A program made the position numbers and the translations under genes. Source: Escallonia rubra (lineage: Eukaryota > Streptophyta > Magnoliopsida > Escalloniales > Escalloniaceae). From it: a stretch of 64,000 nt of DNA. Positions 11,391 to 24,481 of this stretch are shown piece after piece. Location of the stretch: assembly GCA_033065855.1 (NCBI GenBank), contig JAVXUO010000724.1, forward strand, positions 62,001 to 126,000, written 5' to 3'. Under the pieces are notes generated by a model. It had not been told where the DNA came from. It made no database searches and saw only the letters and a list, made by a program, of their open reading frames with translations. Positions within the stretch are counted from its first letter, which is position 1, and every line of letters begins with the position of its first letter.

Positions 11391-14300
11391 TTAGTCCGAG
11401 AATATCTCTTCTAATACTGGTTGTTCAGATTTCAGAAGACCAGAATCCAAATCCATTCCATCAGGCAATCCTCTCCTTCCAATTCTAACGTCACTTTCCG
11501 TGTAATCTGTCTCGGGCCAATCCTGGTCATCCTCGGTAAGCTGCTCATCTACTTCACTACTGTCTGTACTATTTTCCACATCATTCATTTGGCTGGTGCT
11601 GGTCTGAATTTCCGCTTTTGAGTCTTCTCTAGCACTGGCCTCCGAACTTTCACAAATGCAGGATGATGGATTTTCGTGAAACTCACCCCTGCCTGGCCTT
11701 ACTTCGTTTGGTTCTCCCATAAACCCAATCTGAAAAGTTCGAACTTTGGAGGCAAATGCTTCCCAGGTAATGTTATATCGATTCATGAACAAGCGATAAA
11801 GCTTTTTAGCATTTGGACGGATTGTTGGTTTGTGCCCAAAGTATCTCCTGCATTAAGAAAACACAATTGAAATATCACTGATTGGTTGAAATGCCCTCTA
11901 TCCTGTGGTTGCCTCCCTCTGTATATACAGATACAAGGATGCTGTTGCAAACAACTTCAAGGTAAAAAGAGTAGAAAATGGCCGTATTGCTAGAAAAGTA
12001 AAACAACTATTTCAAAAACTAAACGTTTCCTTGAAGCATGTGGTACTTCCTTTTGAGGAAGTTCCTCAAAACTTAAGTCATTTGAAGTCATAACCATTTC
12101 AATTAAGGAAGGATCTTCAACTAAAAGCCAAGCTTATTATAGCGCCCAAGTCCAAGTGCAAATACTTGAGAAAAAATTAGCATACCTTCTTCCGGCTAAC
12201 ATTCTAGCCATGTTACCATTATTGTTGGTGACAAAAACATCGCTCTCGTCACAAACAATGAAATCAAGGGCTGCCATGCGAGAAGAATAAGATGAGAATT
12301 GTGCCAACTCTTCCTTGGTGGCAATAGTCTCTTTTGAATGAAAATTTGGGAAGAGAGCTTTCAGGGGAGCCAGCGTCTCTTCACCTCCATATACTTCACC
12401 AGATGCCACATAAATGTGAACATCATTGCCATACCCCAATGCTCTCAGCATAAGACCAACTTCCTCAGGAGTTAGTGGACATTTTCCATGCCTGCGTTCC
12501 TTGTCAGGGTTTCTTGCCTGCGTGACATGTAAGAATAAGCATCCAAGGCACCATAACATCGAATCGAAAATGCATTATCCTTTGTTAAACAGCATAGCAT
12601 TACATGTAAAGTTTTCCACCGCTTCCGTATTGCGCCTAGTTCTTTTCTTTCCTTCTCTCCACCACCATAATAGCATCCAGAGAACGCCAGCATATCAGAT
12701 TCAAACCTACAACACGACACATTTATTTGCATAAAGAAACTTCTCACATTATATGCAGGGCAAAAAGCTTTCCTCAGTAGTTACGACCCCCGACAAAGTC
12801 AACTCCAATCCATAAAGCAAAATTCTTATGCATACCCATCCATATACTGATTAACGGGCCATTACACCAGCGCACATGCTTGCAGGGCCGTATTTGGTGT
12901 ATACTTTAGAGTGACAAGTTTTCCCTTACAAACATACATCCCCTTAGGACAGACCTGAGTGCAGGCACATACTTTCTGTATTTTGAACTAAGAAGTTTAT
13001 TTGCCTTCAAAGACTACGGAGTACGGAGAGGAAGTAAGAAAAAGTATAAAGGGTTGAAAGCGACCAAACAAAAACTACGGACAGGAAGTATGAAAAACTA
13101 TAAAGGGTTGAAAGTGATAAAAACTTATGCATATACATGTAACAACAGGTTAATTGATAGTCCGATGCACTTTACCTCAAGTGAAGGGCAATGAAATGCT
13201 TGCTTTTCATTCTCATCCTTTCAACCAATGTTTTACCCATTCCAAGAATAGAACCAGTAAACTTCAAGGCATGGTAATTAACTCTACATCTGAGCTTCTG
13301 TAAATCTGAGTCCAACCGATTTGCAAGCCTGTAATCAAACTTTGTAAGCTGAACAACCTGCACCGTGAAACCATGGCCACCTTCAGGAGTCAATTCTCAA
13401 TAGATAAGTTTTTTCTTGATAGCATAGAGGTAAAGATTTAACACAAGCAAAAGGTAGCAATATACTAGCATAAATTTAGTTCGCAATCTTAATAATGCCG
13501 AACGCGACAATAATTTAGAGATTCACACCAGTGAAGTTCCTCCATACACATACAATCGCCATTGTATAACCATCATTATGTTCCCCAGTCCTCAATAAAT
13601 TGCCTTTTATGAACTATCTTACAAATTCTACCTAGGTACATGAATGTAATGGCTTGCAATTTTACTCAGCCTCGTTCCAGATGAACTTCACTGGCTGATC
13701 AAAGGTGATGCAAGCCTAGGACAATCAGGTCTTATGGGTTCGGGCATCAAACTTACAAATGCCTTAAATAGGGTGCAAGGAAAAGAGGGCGTGATGAAGG
13801 GCCACACTCTGTCCTCAAACATAAAAAAAAGGCAAAGCAGAAAAGTTAAACAAGAATTGTAATATACCATGCAGGTTTAAGGCAAATGCAATATGGAACT
13901 CAAAAACATTAAGACATGGTAAAACAAGCATCCAACAATCATTATTATGATTTATGAACAAGGAAATAGAACCTTATTTTGAGGAACAGATTACTTACAT
14001 GCTTTTTGTTAAGAAGAGGTAATATACGGTTCAGATAGCATTTTGGATTGCACTTCCTCGGTACACGCGTTCGTTGAGGAGTCATAGCTTTTCCTCCTCT
14101 TTCTGGGAGCTGTTCAATTATTTCAACGTCTTTTGTGAGATACGATATGAACCAGTCAACATCAAAAATTTCCGAAAAGTTGCTGCAGAAGATAAAGGGA
14201 TGATATAAGTGCACAGATAGATACATTCCAGAAGGGAAACAATCAGACCAAAAAATGGATAATTCACCAACCTTTTATCCTTCCAATAAGATTTCTGGTC

Positions 14301-17149
14301 CAGCTTTGGAACAACAAGAGTGGCATTTAATATATGGGCTGCGACAACAGCATCTGTTATCTGCAGCCACCAGAAATACAATATGCTCAACATTAGAACA
14401 CTCTGTTTGAATGTTTTGACATTCTTGCACACACATCAAACATCACAATTATCAAGTCGTCATATTGGGGAGTTCAGCTGACTGCCAATTGTACTTGCAC
14501 AAGAGGATAGCTATGATAATGTGACCTATACAATCTTTTTTTTTTTATAATTAAAATTTCTAGTCATAAAATAGCACCAAAGGGGATGCAATCCATAGCA
14601 GATACAAACTCAGCTATGAAAACACAGCCATAAACTGTCCAAAAACGCCAACAAGGCCTCACGGGAGGCAAAGAACTCCCTCTCAGCCCAGCAAAAAAGT
14701 GAAGACAGAAAAGAAGCCTTTAACAAATTGACAGGCAGCTCCACGCCCTCAAAAGCTCTCCTCTTCCTCTCTCTCCAGACACCAAAAGAGGTATGGAACA
14801 ATCAAACTCCATAGCCTTAAACCCTTTTTGTCCTCTTGAAAAGCGACCCACACCTCAACATCTCCACTACTGAGCAAGGAATTACCCAATGTAAGCCAAA
14901 AGACCGAACACAATATCCCAAATTCTGCTGGCAACCGAACAATGGAGAAGAAGGTGGTCTACCGACTCACCATTGGCTTTACACATACAACACCAATTAA
15001 CATACACTATTCCTCTCTTCCACAGATTCTCCCCCGTAAGAATAGCACCATTTACAGCCTCCAACTTGTACAAGAGTTCCAGAAAATTGGACATGAAGCC
15101 TACTCCCAATCATGAAAGCTCCTCCTGAAGGTAGGATTCCAAGCAGAGCCTTTGCTAGATACTGTAAGCAACTGACACACTTTGCCAAACTGTGGAAAAA
15201 TTAAGTACAAACAATCACTTAACAATCACAAGCATGCATCTTGTGGAAATAATTATAGACTCTCGTCTTCAGCTTCCAATCAGAAGCATGCATCTTGTCT
15301 GCGACTCTGATTGTAGCAGTTCTCCACCGCGTAGTTGAAAGGTAAGTGTCTGGCCCATGTCTGAATAGCCTTTAACAGTATTGGTACTGTTCCATCATCT
15401 CACAAATCCTTTCTGTCGGCTCTGCTCCATCAGCAACTTGACAAACAATAAGAGTGCTTACTCCAGTGGCTGAGGCTATTGCCAAATATTAGTCTCTCTT
15501 ATTTCTCGCGGAATGTGCTATCTTCTATTTGTCCCATACATGTCTCTGCCAGTAGAGACTGCTTTGCCAACAAGGCATTATATTGGCAATTGGCTAGTAC
15601 TAACAGCTCATTTTGCTTCTCTCCAAAATTTTCCAGTTTCGCACAATTCGTATCCTAATATTATGTTTTTGACAATGGGATATTTGGCTTGGGAGGAGTC
15701 ATGCGACTATGTCACCCTATTCCATTGACTTTGACTGCTGTGATTCCAAAATTTAAGAGTTTGGTTCAGGATTTACTTTCATGACTATTCGCCATCTACT
15801 AGGAATTTACTTACGTGATTCCAAACTTCAAACTTTCCTATCAAGTCTTCCTCAACTCCAGAAGGCCCCAGTGCAGTTTTGAACTGCATTTTGATGCATC
15901 TTCTAGACAAATGTTATGTAGCCACTATTAAACATAGCAGAGGCTCGGTTGTATTAGCATTACCTCATCCATTGGTCGATGAACACAATAGAGAAGCTCA
16001 AGCTCTTTTTTACAGTCTTTCCATCTGTGCCAATTTTAACAGTCTTTTTTACAGTTTTGAAAGGTCTACGCACATTCTTTTACAAAAATCGTGTACCATG
16101 AATGGGCCGGCATGCCAACATAACTCCAGTAATTTCTTTCAGGGGGATGAGGAATAAAGATAGTTACAAATAATAATGACAATATGATATTCGAACAGCT
16201 TTAACTTGAACTCAGCAAATGCATGAAAATATGGTGGAGCCAGAGTATTCTTTGCAGAATTGCCATTACTATCTCTGAGTAAAACAAATCACTCAAGCAA
16301 GCGGTTCAGAAAAGTTACCCCTGTTCGTTGTTGATTTAAGCCTCCACTGGTTGCGATCATCAAGTATCTGTCCGGATGTGTGCTAACTGCAGCAGCTGCA
16401 GAGTTGGATACATAAAATTAAAGCGAATCATCAAACACAAAAAACAAGCACCCCTCTATTCACATTCACAGCTGAAATCAAAGGGACTGACAAGGAACTA
16501 TTAATAAATATCAGTAACGACTTTGAGCTTCTAATAAATCAGGTAAAGTTAAAGTAAAGGTTCCAAATAATAGTGCAACTTAAAAGTCAAATCACAGGGA
16601 GACTAACTGAGAAAGTGATCACTGGCATTGCTGCAGCCATAATAGAAGTTGGATTGCCTCGAAGTCCATAAGTCACGGCCTGCACTCCCTCCACTCGCCT
16701 AACAATCAAAGATCACAAGCAAAATCAAACTCGATAGAAAGAAAAGAGGAATATCAATTAAACAGAATAGCATCAACTTATGACGCTAACCGGAACGTGA
16801 AAGACTATCTCATTTTCCAATTTGCTGCCGACCTCCACTCCAATGCGGTGATTAAACTGCACAGACAAAGCAAGAGTTAGACGAGACAACAAATCGTCAT
16901 TAAGAAAAGCAACAAAAAAAAAAAAAAAAGGACGAAACAAAAGAATACCGGGATAAGGTGGAGGTGGTTGTTAGTGATCGGAGGGTAGAGAAATGACAGG
17001 ACGGCGAGGAAGAAGAGAAGGCAGCCGGCGATGACGGAGAGGAGTAGTGGAAGGGAGTCGTGGAGGAGACGGCGTCGGCGCCGGAAGAACGCGCCGTGGA
17101 TGATCCTGACTCCAACGAACACCGTGTTATCCCGTTTCTTCTTCTTCAT
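11391..17149 (-). CDS. O-fucosyltransferase family protein (type II membrane)
   Basis: A plant GDP-fucose protein O-fucosyltransferase-family (PF10250-type) glycosyltransferase, expected in the Golgi. The acceptor is unknown. Ten exons join in frame: 17149-16949, 16856-16791, 16698-16608, 16395-16319, 14360-14272, 14182-13999, 13357-13176, 12706-12604, 12517-12186 and 11847-11391, giving 593 residues. The N-terminus is basic (KKKKR; RRRRR at 23-27), then one hydrophobic anchor at about 34-55, a type II topology. The sugar-nucleotide fold starts with [12 protein letters not shown] near 134-145. The family motif HLRFESDM is at about 295-302. [39 protein letters not shown] and [14 protein letters not shown] also fit. 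The last ~75 residues are an acidic Ser/Thr tail that varies in this family. Intron 4 (about 2 kb) contains a LINE remnant in the same orientation. The exon 4 acceptor could shift within a CTGCAG repeat. All exons appear intact. Confidence 0.9.
14525..15190 (-). mobile_element. 5'-truncated L1-type LINE fragment in an intron
   Basis: On the minus strand, broken frames encode the reverse-transcriptase zinc-binding (zf-RVT) region of plant L1-type LINEs. [20 protein letters not shown] followed by [19 protein letters not shown] lies at about 14900-15040, and the tail segment with WRERKRR follows at 14610-14800. A T-run at about 14532-14542 marks the poly(A) side of the minus-strand element. Frame breaks and the missing RT core show it is dead. 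It sits in intron 4 of the O-fucosyltransferase gene. No clean TSD was found. Confidence 0.8.
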
Positions 17150-20100
17150 GGCGGCGACTGCAACGTCGTTGGTGGCGGTGGTGAGAGACAGAGAGGGGAG
17201 AGAGAGAGAGAGAGCTAGGAACGAGTCCAGCAGTAACGCTTGTTCCTCCTCTGCAACAACGATACCAACGACAACGTTTGTAAGCGCATACAAATACAAC
17301 AAACAATCAGTTTTTTATTTCATTTTTTTTATTTCCCCCAGATACAAACAAAATTTTTGGTTCACCTAAAAGAGCCCTTCCCCGAATGAAATCGCGCGTA
17401 AATCTTACTTGGCTTCACGCCCGTGTGCTAACTCGCACGGCCCATCGTCAGCCCACGAAGCACTAGGATGCGGCCACCTCACAGAAGATCAGCATGTGGA
17501 CCCCAGGCGCAGGTGTACCTTCTAAGCAAGACCAGAATATGTCCGGACCCACCTACAATTAATCTGCAATCCGACGTGGGTCCCTCCGGTTGGTCCGCCA
17601 AACTGCAAGCACAGGTGGATTTGGATTTGGGGTTGGGGGAGAGTAGCGAGCCAAATGGTTCCCCAGACGCAAAATGCTCCGGCGGAATCTTTTGTAACAG
17701 CCGGTGGCCCTCGTCACGTGCGCTGCACGTTGCGCTCTGACCGTTCACGGTGGAACCCGTCGCCGTCGCGTCTTAAATTTGGATTTGAGGCAGCATCTGA
17801 GACCAGGTCGGAGGTCGGCCCTCGGTTGGGCCGTCATAATATATCGGTTGATTATTCATGTGTTTACGTGCTTTAAGGTGCGTGGGAGTGCAGTGCAGTG
17901 CTGCTACTCATTTTATTATTATGGTTTGTGACCTCGATAATAACGCGTTGCAATGCAATTTCAATTGTTTTGTTTAGGAACTCTAACGTAATGGCAACCG
18001 TTACGAGTAGATAAGATAAAAAGAATTATAAAATTTTAGACCTCTTACGGTTTAAAAATTCTTTCTTGTTGTTAAATCTCACTCACTCGCTCATTACACT
18101 ACGTTATGTTTATCATCGTTAAATTGAAAATTTTCTCGTGACACACAGTGTTTGAAAAATCAATAGCGAAAGTATTTTATGTCTGAACACGATTTTCTTT
18201 TATGTATTTTTTGATAGCGATATGACTGCAAAGAATCTTATTTTTAAACATAATTTTTTTTTTATGTATCTTTTGACGGCGATATGACGTGGAGACAAGT
18301 ATACTCCACCAGAAAATAGATTTTAATTCGAGAGATTGTACTAAAGCTATTTGTTGTGAATTGAAATGATAAAGAAATGCGGTCAACTATGCAACGACAT
18401 GTACGTATGTGCACATTAATATTTTACATATATATACCAATTCATATATACTATTACATACCTAACACGAAGCTGTCATTTGGAAGAAGGAATATCAACT
18501 CAAATGTAATATGAGAGGGACACCGATGTTAACTAACTATTTAAAAACGAAGAAGTTCTTTTGTAGGAGGCAAATGTCAAACCTTTGCTTGTTGGATTAC
18601 TTCAATGACAAATATCATTCCAACTTGTTCATTTGCTTCGTTAAGTACGTTTTCTTTGCTAAAACATTTTTTTGTGTGAAATAAATTTGATAGTGGATTT
18701 AATATTTTTTTCATTACATAGTTATAGTGCATTAGTAATAGTCCTACAGTTTTATGTCGAAATGAGTATGTAGAATATGACTATGTTCTGTTAGCTTATT
18801 TCTGATAGTGTCAATTTTTTCTAATAAAATTTCTTGCAGCCGCTCAGAAGAAAAAGTACGGATATCGTTGTCAATTTCTTGTGGGTTGCATAGAGAGTTC
18901 CTTAACAAGTTCTTGAAGCGTCAATCTCTAACATGATAGCACATGATTTGTCTGAAAAGTCTCAGAAGTTAAGAGAGAGTTTGAATTTGTGCTACGAAGC
19001 CGTCATAGATTGACATTGACTATAAATGATAGTCCCTCAATGTTTTAGAAAACGATGGTCTAAGTTAATGCCAATGTTGTACCCCTTAGTATTTGGTCCA
19101 AATGAGGCTAGAGAACCTAGGACTTTATTCTTGTGAGAGAGAAGAGACCCCCGCTCTTCATAGCAAAAGCAGTGACACAGCAGGGGTAGAGCCATTAAAA
19201 TCAGTTCCATGGGCGTGTCAATTTCTGCAAAGGAAATTCGCACGCTCCTGGGCGCACAGGGTAGGTAAGTTTATGCGATAACTGGTTGATACAGTACTTC
19301 ACTTTTGACCTCTTTAACTTTATTTTTATCATAACACATAAATTAATGTTACCAAAAGATATTAAAAAGGACTCGAAACAAAAAATAGAGTATAAGCGGC
19401 GAAAAGGGTATATGAATATCTAGAGGCCGATGCCCGGAGGGGTTGGAGGGACATCGGACCCCCCTCATTTCTGGAGAAAACCCAGTTGGGTTTATAACTT
19501 CCTGGAAGTAGCAGGCCTTAAAACCCATTACAAACTTGGTTTTGGTTTGTAATGGGTTTTATTTGCCAAAAGATGTGGGATATATTGCAATGGGGCTTAT
19601 TTCGTTATTGCAACAAGATTTTGGTTTATTAATTAGAATATTTAAGCCCATTAGGTAGATATCGGCCCGTTCTAAATGTCACGAAGCATCAATTTAGTCC
19701 GGGTCGGGTCCATAATAGACTGAAATTGATGCTCCCAATCTCGGCCCAAACTCAATGTGGGTTTGGAAAGTTACTCACTCCAAGCATTAGTCTCTGACGA
19801 CCCTAATAAGTTTGGGCCGGGTAAGAGGGTTTGGGCCTTTCCGTGAAAGATGAGTAAGTTGCACTCCTCGTCGAAGATTACCCGTCCACCGAATCCAATT
19901 CCAGTTTCCAGTGTTTAGTTGTGAAGATCGGAATGCTTGCGGAAGTGGAAGTGTACCTTTGATGACTTATTAAACCCGACATTCTGTGGTCTCTTTCGTT
20001 GGTTGTCTCGCTGTCGGAAATCTGTCGTTATTTTGCTAGAGTCACTTTGAGAATTTCACAAATTAAAAACTAAGTGCACTCTCTTGCACACTAGGGTGAG

Positions 20101-20422
20101 AAGAATTTGTTGGTGGAATTCATTTTAGCCCTAGAGAAGATGGATATATTAAAAGAGAGTGGACATGTGCTGAGGGAACCATCGTAACGGTTCTTTAGTG
20201 ACGGTTGGTAACAGTCAAATCACTTACTACTGCTCCCAAATAATTGGAGCCCCTCTGTTGCCCCCCATTGGTCGTATCAGAATCAAATCGAAAATGAGAT
20301 TTCCTACGAGTCGTATATCAAAATGGTCTTCTCTGTGTTTATATATTTATGAATATAAAGGTTGAATGGCGAAATGTTATGCACGCAATGTGCTGGGAAG
20401 GCGTGGAAGTCAATCCCACCAT
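17150..20422. other. Intergenic DNA, no supported gene
   Basis: Positions 17150-17400 are probably 5'UTR and promoter of the O-fucosyltransferase gene, including a GA-rich tract at about 17190-17215. The interval 17400-17880 is GC-richer with overlapping open frames on both strands but no recognisable domain. From 17900 to 20400 the DNA is AT-rich with no gene, RNA or clear transposon ends. Confidence 0.4.
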
Positions 20423-20431
20423 GTGTGCGTT

Positions 20432-20589
20432 GGATTAAGATCCTCTGTTGTACAACAGAGATACTGTACATCATTTAGCGTCAAAAGATTGTCATTGAAA
20501 GTATTTTGTCGCTGTTACTAAAATTTATCTAAAAAATATTTAGCGACGTTTTGTGGGTACAGCATCTCTGCTGTACAGCAGAGGAATCC
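20432..20589. mobile_element. Short MITE with palindromic arms (second copy)
   Basis: A 158-bp element with imperfect inverted arms. The left arm reads GGATTAAGATCCTCTGTTG and the right arm, read in reverse complement, GGATTCCTCTGCTGTACAGC. Each arm contains its own palindrome (CTCTGTTGTACAACAGAG at 20443-20460). The TSD GTGTGCGTT is exact at 20423-20431 and 20590-20598 (9 bp; identity continues for two G more). The layout and arm sequence relate it to 2379-2545, but the AT-rich core differs. The 9-bp TSD points to a Mutator-like helper. Confidence 0.85.
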
Positions 20590-20598
20590 GTGTGCGTT

Positions 20599-21655
20599 GG
20601 GTCATTTTGGAGAAATTAAAAAACAGAGCTTTTTGAGGGTTGGAACTTGGAACTGCAACTTCCTTGTGAGAAACATCGGTGTACTACTTTTTTTTTTCTT
20701 TTCTTTCTCTGATGTACGTAGGTTTACCACATGGCAGTTTTTCTGAAGCTTTAACTCAATAATAAAAAAGAGTTTCCACCAAGCATGAGGAGAACCGGCC
20801 ATTTCGGCTAATGCCGCACCCCTGGAATAAAAGGGCAAAGTGGAAAAAATGGGATGAAATTTCTTGAGGGGTGTGGCGTTATCCGAAAAGGGTGGGGAAA
20901 TAGCTACACCTTCATTTACGGCTAGTTTGGCTACTAGATGCTTAGTTCCGAATCTAGGAAGATGATATTTGGTTGAGTGAATTTTGATGCATGTCTTCCT
21001 ACCTCGAGGTCTATAGAGGTTGGTATTCAACTTATTATAAGTTTTGGCCTCGTGCGTTGCATACTGAATAACGGCATCATAATTACGATAGTACTCGTTA
21101 TACTAATATACGTATTAGAATCGTGCAAATCACGCCATTCGGTACTAAGGAGCAAGCTCGAGGTGCAAAGTAATGGAACGTGGAGCATCATAAAAAGATG
21201 CTACTATATGTTTCACATATGATTATTGAACGAAGAAACCAAGGATAAAAAACGGATAAGCTTTCTTGTAGATAGTTCAAAGTATCCTCCATTTGCCAAA
21301 TTGCAGAATATCAGTGATGATTTTACTTTTGAGATTCAATCTTTGTTATCCAATATGGTTGCTCTTCTCTGTAATGGGTCGTGCATTTATATCCGTTCAA
21401 TCAAACGTGTAAAACGCACCCACAATATTTAAGAATAAGTTAGCATAAAGCGCTTTCAAGAAAACGACAATCTAAATATGACTTGAATTATTCCCTTCTA
21501 TAAAACTGTATTGGTTCTTTAAAACATACCAAAAGCTAGATCCAATTATCACCATTAATTATTTTAGATGAATCCAAAAAAAAAATGAATCAAACAAGAG
21601 GGATAAGGTAAGTTCTTGACCCGCCCATCCTTCTTACACCCATTGAGCTACATAT
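20599..21655. other. Intergenic DNA, nothing recognised
   Basis: Open frames at 20602-21030 (minus) and 20977-21432 (plus) have no domain or family I recognise, and their composition does not look coding. Confidence 0.35.
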
Positions 21656-21668
21656 AAGTGAATCTAGT

Positions 21669-22873
21669 ACTGGTTTAACATTGAAATTAAGATCCATTTC
21701 GAAAACACGACTAAAAATATCCCCCTCTCTTCTCTCTAAATCACCTTCCACAGAAAGCCACCACGGCCGCCCCACCATGCAATGGCGTGTGTGGGGCGGA
21801 GGTTCCCTTCTTCCGTCATGGTAGGTTAGGTCGTGTTTAGCTAGGGTTTTCAATTGGGATCTGGGAAGCTTTGGTGAGTTGGACGGCCGTCGGGGTTGCG
21901 ACGTTTTGCCATCGATCAGACGTGGTCCTCTTTTTTCGCCGGCGATGGTGATCGGTTTGTGTGAAGTTCGGTGTTGCTGTCCGGGGCTTCGGTGGCTCCT
22001 CGTTTTGGGTTGTGGTGGCTAACGGGTGAGAGAGGTTTCTGCCGGATGAGTTGTCCTGATTTCGGAGTCAAGGGGTTGGGGTTTGGTTGAGGGTTCTTCA
22101 GATCTTCCTTCGTCGAGATTGTAGGGTTCGAGCTTCTTTGGGTTGTGATCGATTGGTGAGTCTAGGCTAGGGTTTCTCTTCTAGGGCTTATTTTCCCCCT
22201 TCCCCCTAGTTGATCCCCCTTGCCCTAGATTGGTCTGCGCTTGTAGATGGTTGAATTAGGTGGCTTGAATTAGGTGGCTTGGTCGTGTTGCGATGGAGGA
22301 GGTTGCGGTAGGTGGTCAAAACTCGACATGTGCGATAGGTGGTCTGGGCTCGGCTAAAGATTAGGCATCCTTTTGATGGAGATTCCGGTGAGGCAGGTTA
22401 GTGAGGTAGCTTTGGGGTTTATCGGGGCTTGGCAGCGGAATGGTGGCCTGAGAAGGTGGGGAATCCGGCGCCGGCGAGGGGGCACAGGGTTCGAGGTGAG
22501 CTGCATCCATAGGACGGCTGTCAGGTCTGCTCGTGGGCGGCTGACAGTGCATAGTGTAATTGTTTAATTTTGTTTGGTTGTTTTCTTTTGGTCTTCTAGT
22601 TAGTTTGTGTTGTATTTTTTAGGTTTTTTTGCTTTAGTTGTTATTATTTATAACCGTATGTCTCGGCAAGTTATGAAAAATTAGGCTGAAGTGTAAGATA
22701 TACTCTGCTTCAGTCTAATTGTAATTTGTTTCGGCAATATAGATTAGTTGTTTGTTTAGTGTTTTTGATAGCGTTTAATGATGTCTTTATGTTTGTAATA
22801 TAATTGATCTGACCAGAACGATTTGTATAACTTTTTACTGATAATATATTTCTCCTCTTAACAAAAAAAAAAG
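21669..22873 (+). mobile_element. LINE-like retroposon with poly(A) tail and 13-bp TSD
   Basis: The exact direct repeat AAGTGAATCTAGT flanks this 1205-bp segment (21656-21668 and 22874-22886). The 3' end runs into an A-tract (about 22861-22872) right before the second repeat. A variable-length TSD and poly(A) tail are the signature of target-primed LINE/SINE retroposition. No reverse-transcriptase domain is readable. The first half is G/T-rich and the last 300 bp are T-rich 3'UTR-like sequence. It may be a non-autonomous LINE derivative or a retroposed transcript. The exact TSD implies a recent insertion. Confidence 0.75.
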
Positions 22874-22886
22874 AAGTGAATCTAGT

Positions 22887-24473
22887 TAACATACTTTGTA
22901 ATCATATGAAAACATCAAAGCACGTGAATTTTAGAAGACCCAAAGTGCTTCTGTAATTTCTTTGAAAAATTGAACTTTAGGGATGTCAAATTATTCTGAA
23001 ACTTTAATAAATGTGAAACTCGATTTTTTAACAAAAGGCATGCGTGTCACAAATTAAATTGCACTAATTCAAAATTTTAAATGCAAATCTTATCGCCCTT
23101 CAAACGGTTTACGATTATGTGTCAACTCATCGTAATGGTTATGTTCTAACATATTTCTTCGAAATTCTATGTTATGTACTTCATAATAATTGAGCAGGCA
23201 AAATGACATGGCATTCGCCTCCAAAAACTCCGAGTTGAAAAATCCCATGGAACTGTGCGGCATGTGATGTGCTATGGTTGAACTGGCCCCCATATCATGC
23301 ATGGCCTATGGCCTATGGCTCTGTGCTCGTGTTTGTATAGTCATCGTCTTCGATAAGCCGGTACAAATTCTTGTTGGGGGTAAACGTGCGTAATGGAAGA
23401 AGAGAAAAACAAAATTTATAACTTGAGTCGTGTCTAAAGATACTGTCCTTATGGCGATATTTATCTCCACTCGTTTCAAATTTGTTACCGGAGTAATGAC
23501 AAATCACCTTCAGGATTACTCAAACCAACAATCTGCAAATAGCAATTCTGAAGATTCATTTAAGAATTGCTCTTCGAAATTGTGTATGTAATTGAGAAAG
23601 AGAAGAGAAGATTTTGAAGTTAGGAATGCAAAATTAAAATTAATTCTGAATTTTTAAAATCTTATTTATGGACTAACAGTCACCCTTTCATGAAGAGACA
23701 CAACCATTAAAGGCATACCATACGCGCTCGCGGCAAGCGTGTAAAGTACACCCACTAAAGCGTAGACAATGGGCCGCATACGCGTGTGGTGCACCGCACA
23801 AAAGCTTTCTCAATCTTATATCCAAAACATCTTAAAACAATTCAAATGTAAGTACCACGTGCTTGCTTATAAGGAGAGAGAGTTTCTTTTATCTCCAATG
23901 TGGGACAAAGAACAAGACCTTTTGAGTCTTGAACTTTACTTACAATAAATACATACACATGTTCATAACAATCTATCACCATCAATTCTAAATTCATACA
24001 CTCTCTTTCAAAGATTCTCCTCTTCTTGTTGGCACATCAGTTTCAAAGTTAGCTCCTGAAGTCACAATGTTCGTAGTTGCCCTCAACCACAACCACAAGT
24101 TCAACCACGGCGAGGTGAGAAGAGAAACAAACAGAAAAAATGAAAATCAAACATTATATAAATGAAAAGAAGCATGTAAATCTAGACTGGAAACTGATGA
24201 TTGTCATATTTCGTACGGAGTACAAGGGATTGAGTAGAGTAAATATTAGTGGAGTGTAGTCCCGTCTGATACACGCTCACAAAAGAGTTTAACAAAGTAT
24301 ACATTACATAGCATGAACTTATTGTTGGGATGATGCAAGGGCCTGTCTTGGTTTCTAGCTTGTTCGTTGGCAACTTCAATGTTAAACAAGCAAAAGAAGT
24401 CGGCTCCTGCTCCCAAAGTTATTGCTGGAAAACTCAGGGGAATGGTGCAGGCATGTGGGAGGGTGACGGTGAA
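22887..24473. other. Intergenic DNA, no supported gene
   Basis: AT-rich sequence with small open frames and no recognisable domain. The word CCAATGTGGGAC at about 23897 resembles one seen in plant promoters and LTRs, but no element boundaries could be drawn. Confidence 0.35.
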
Positions 24474-24481
24474 GGTGATGT

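Noticed and set aside
20602-21030. 142-codon minus-strand ORF
   Set aside because: No domain, targeting signal or splice context recognised; composition matches intergenic DNA.
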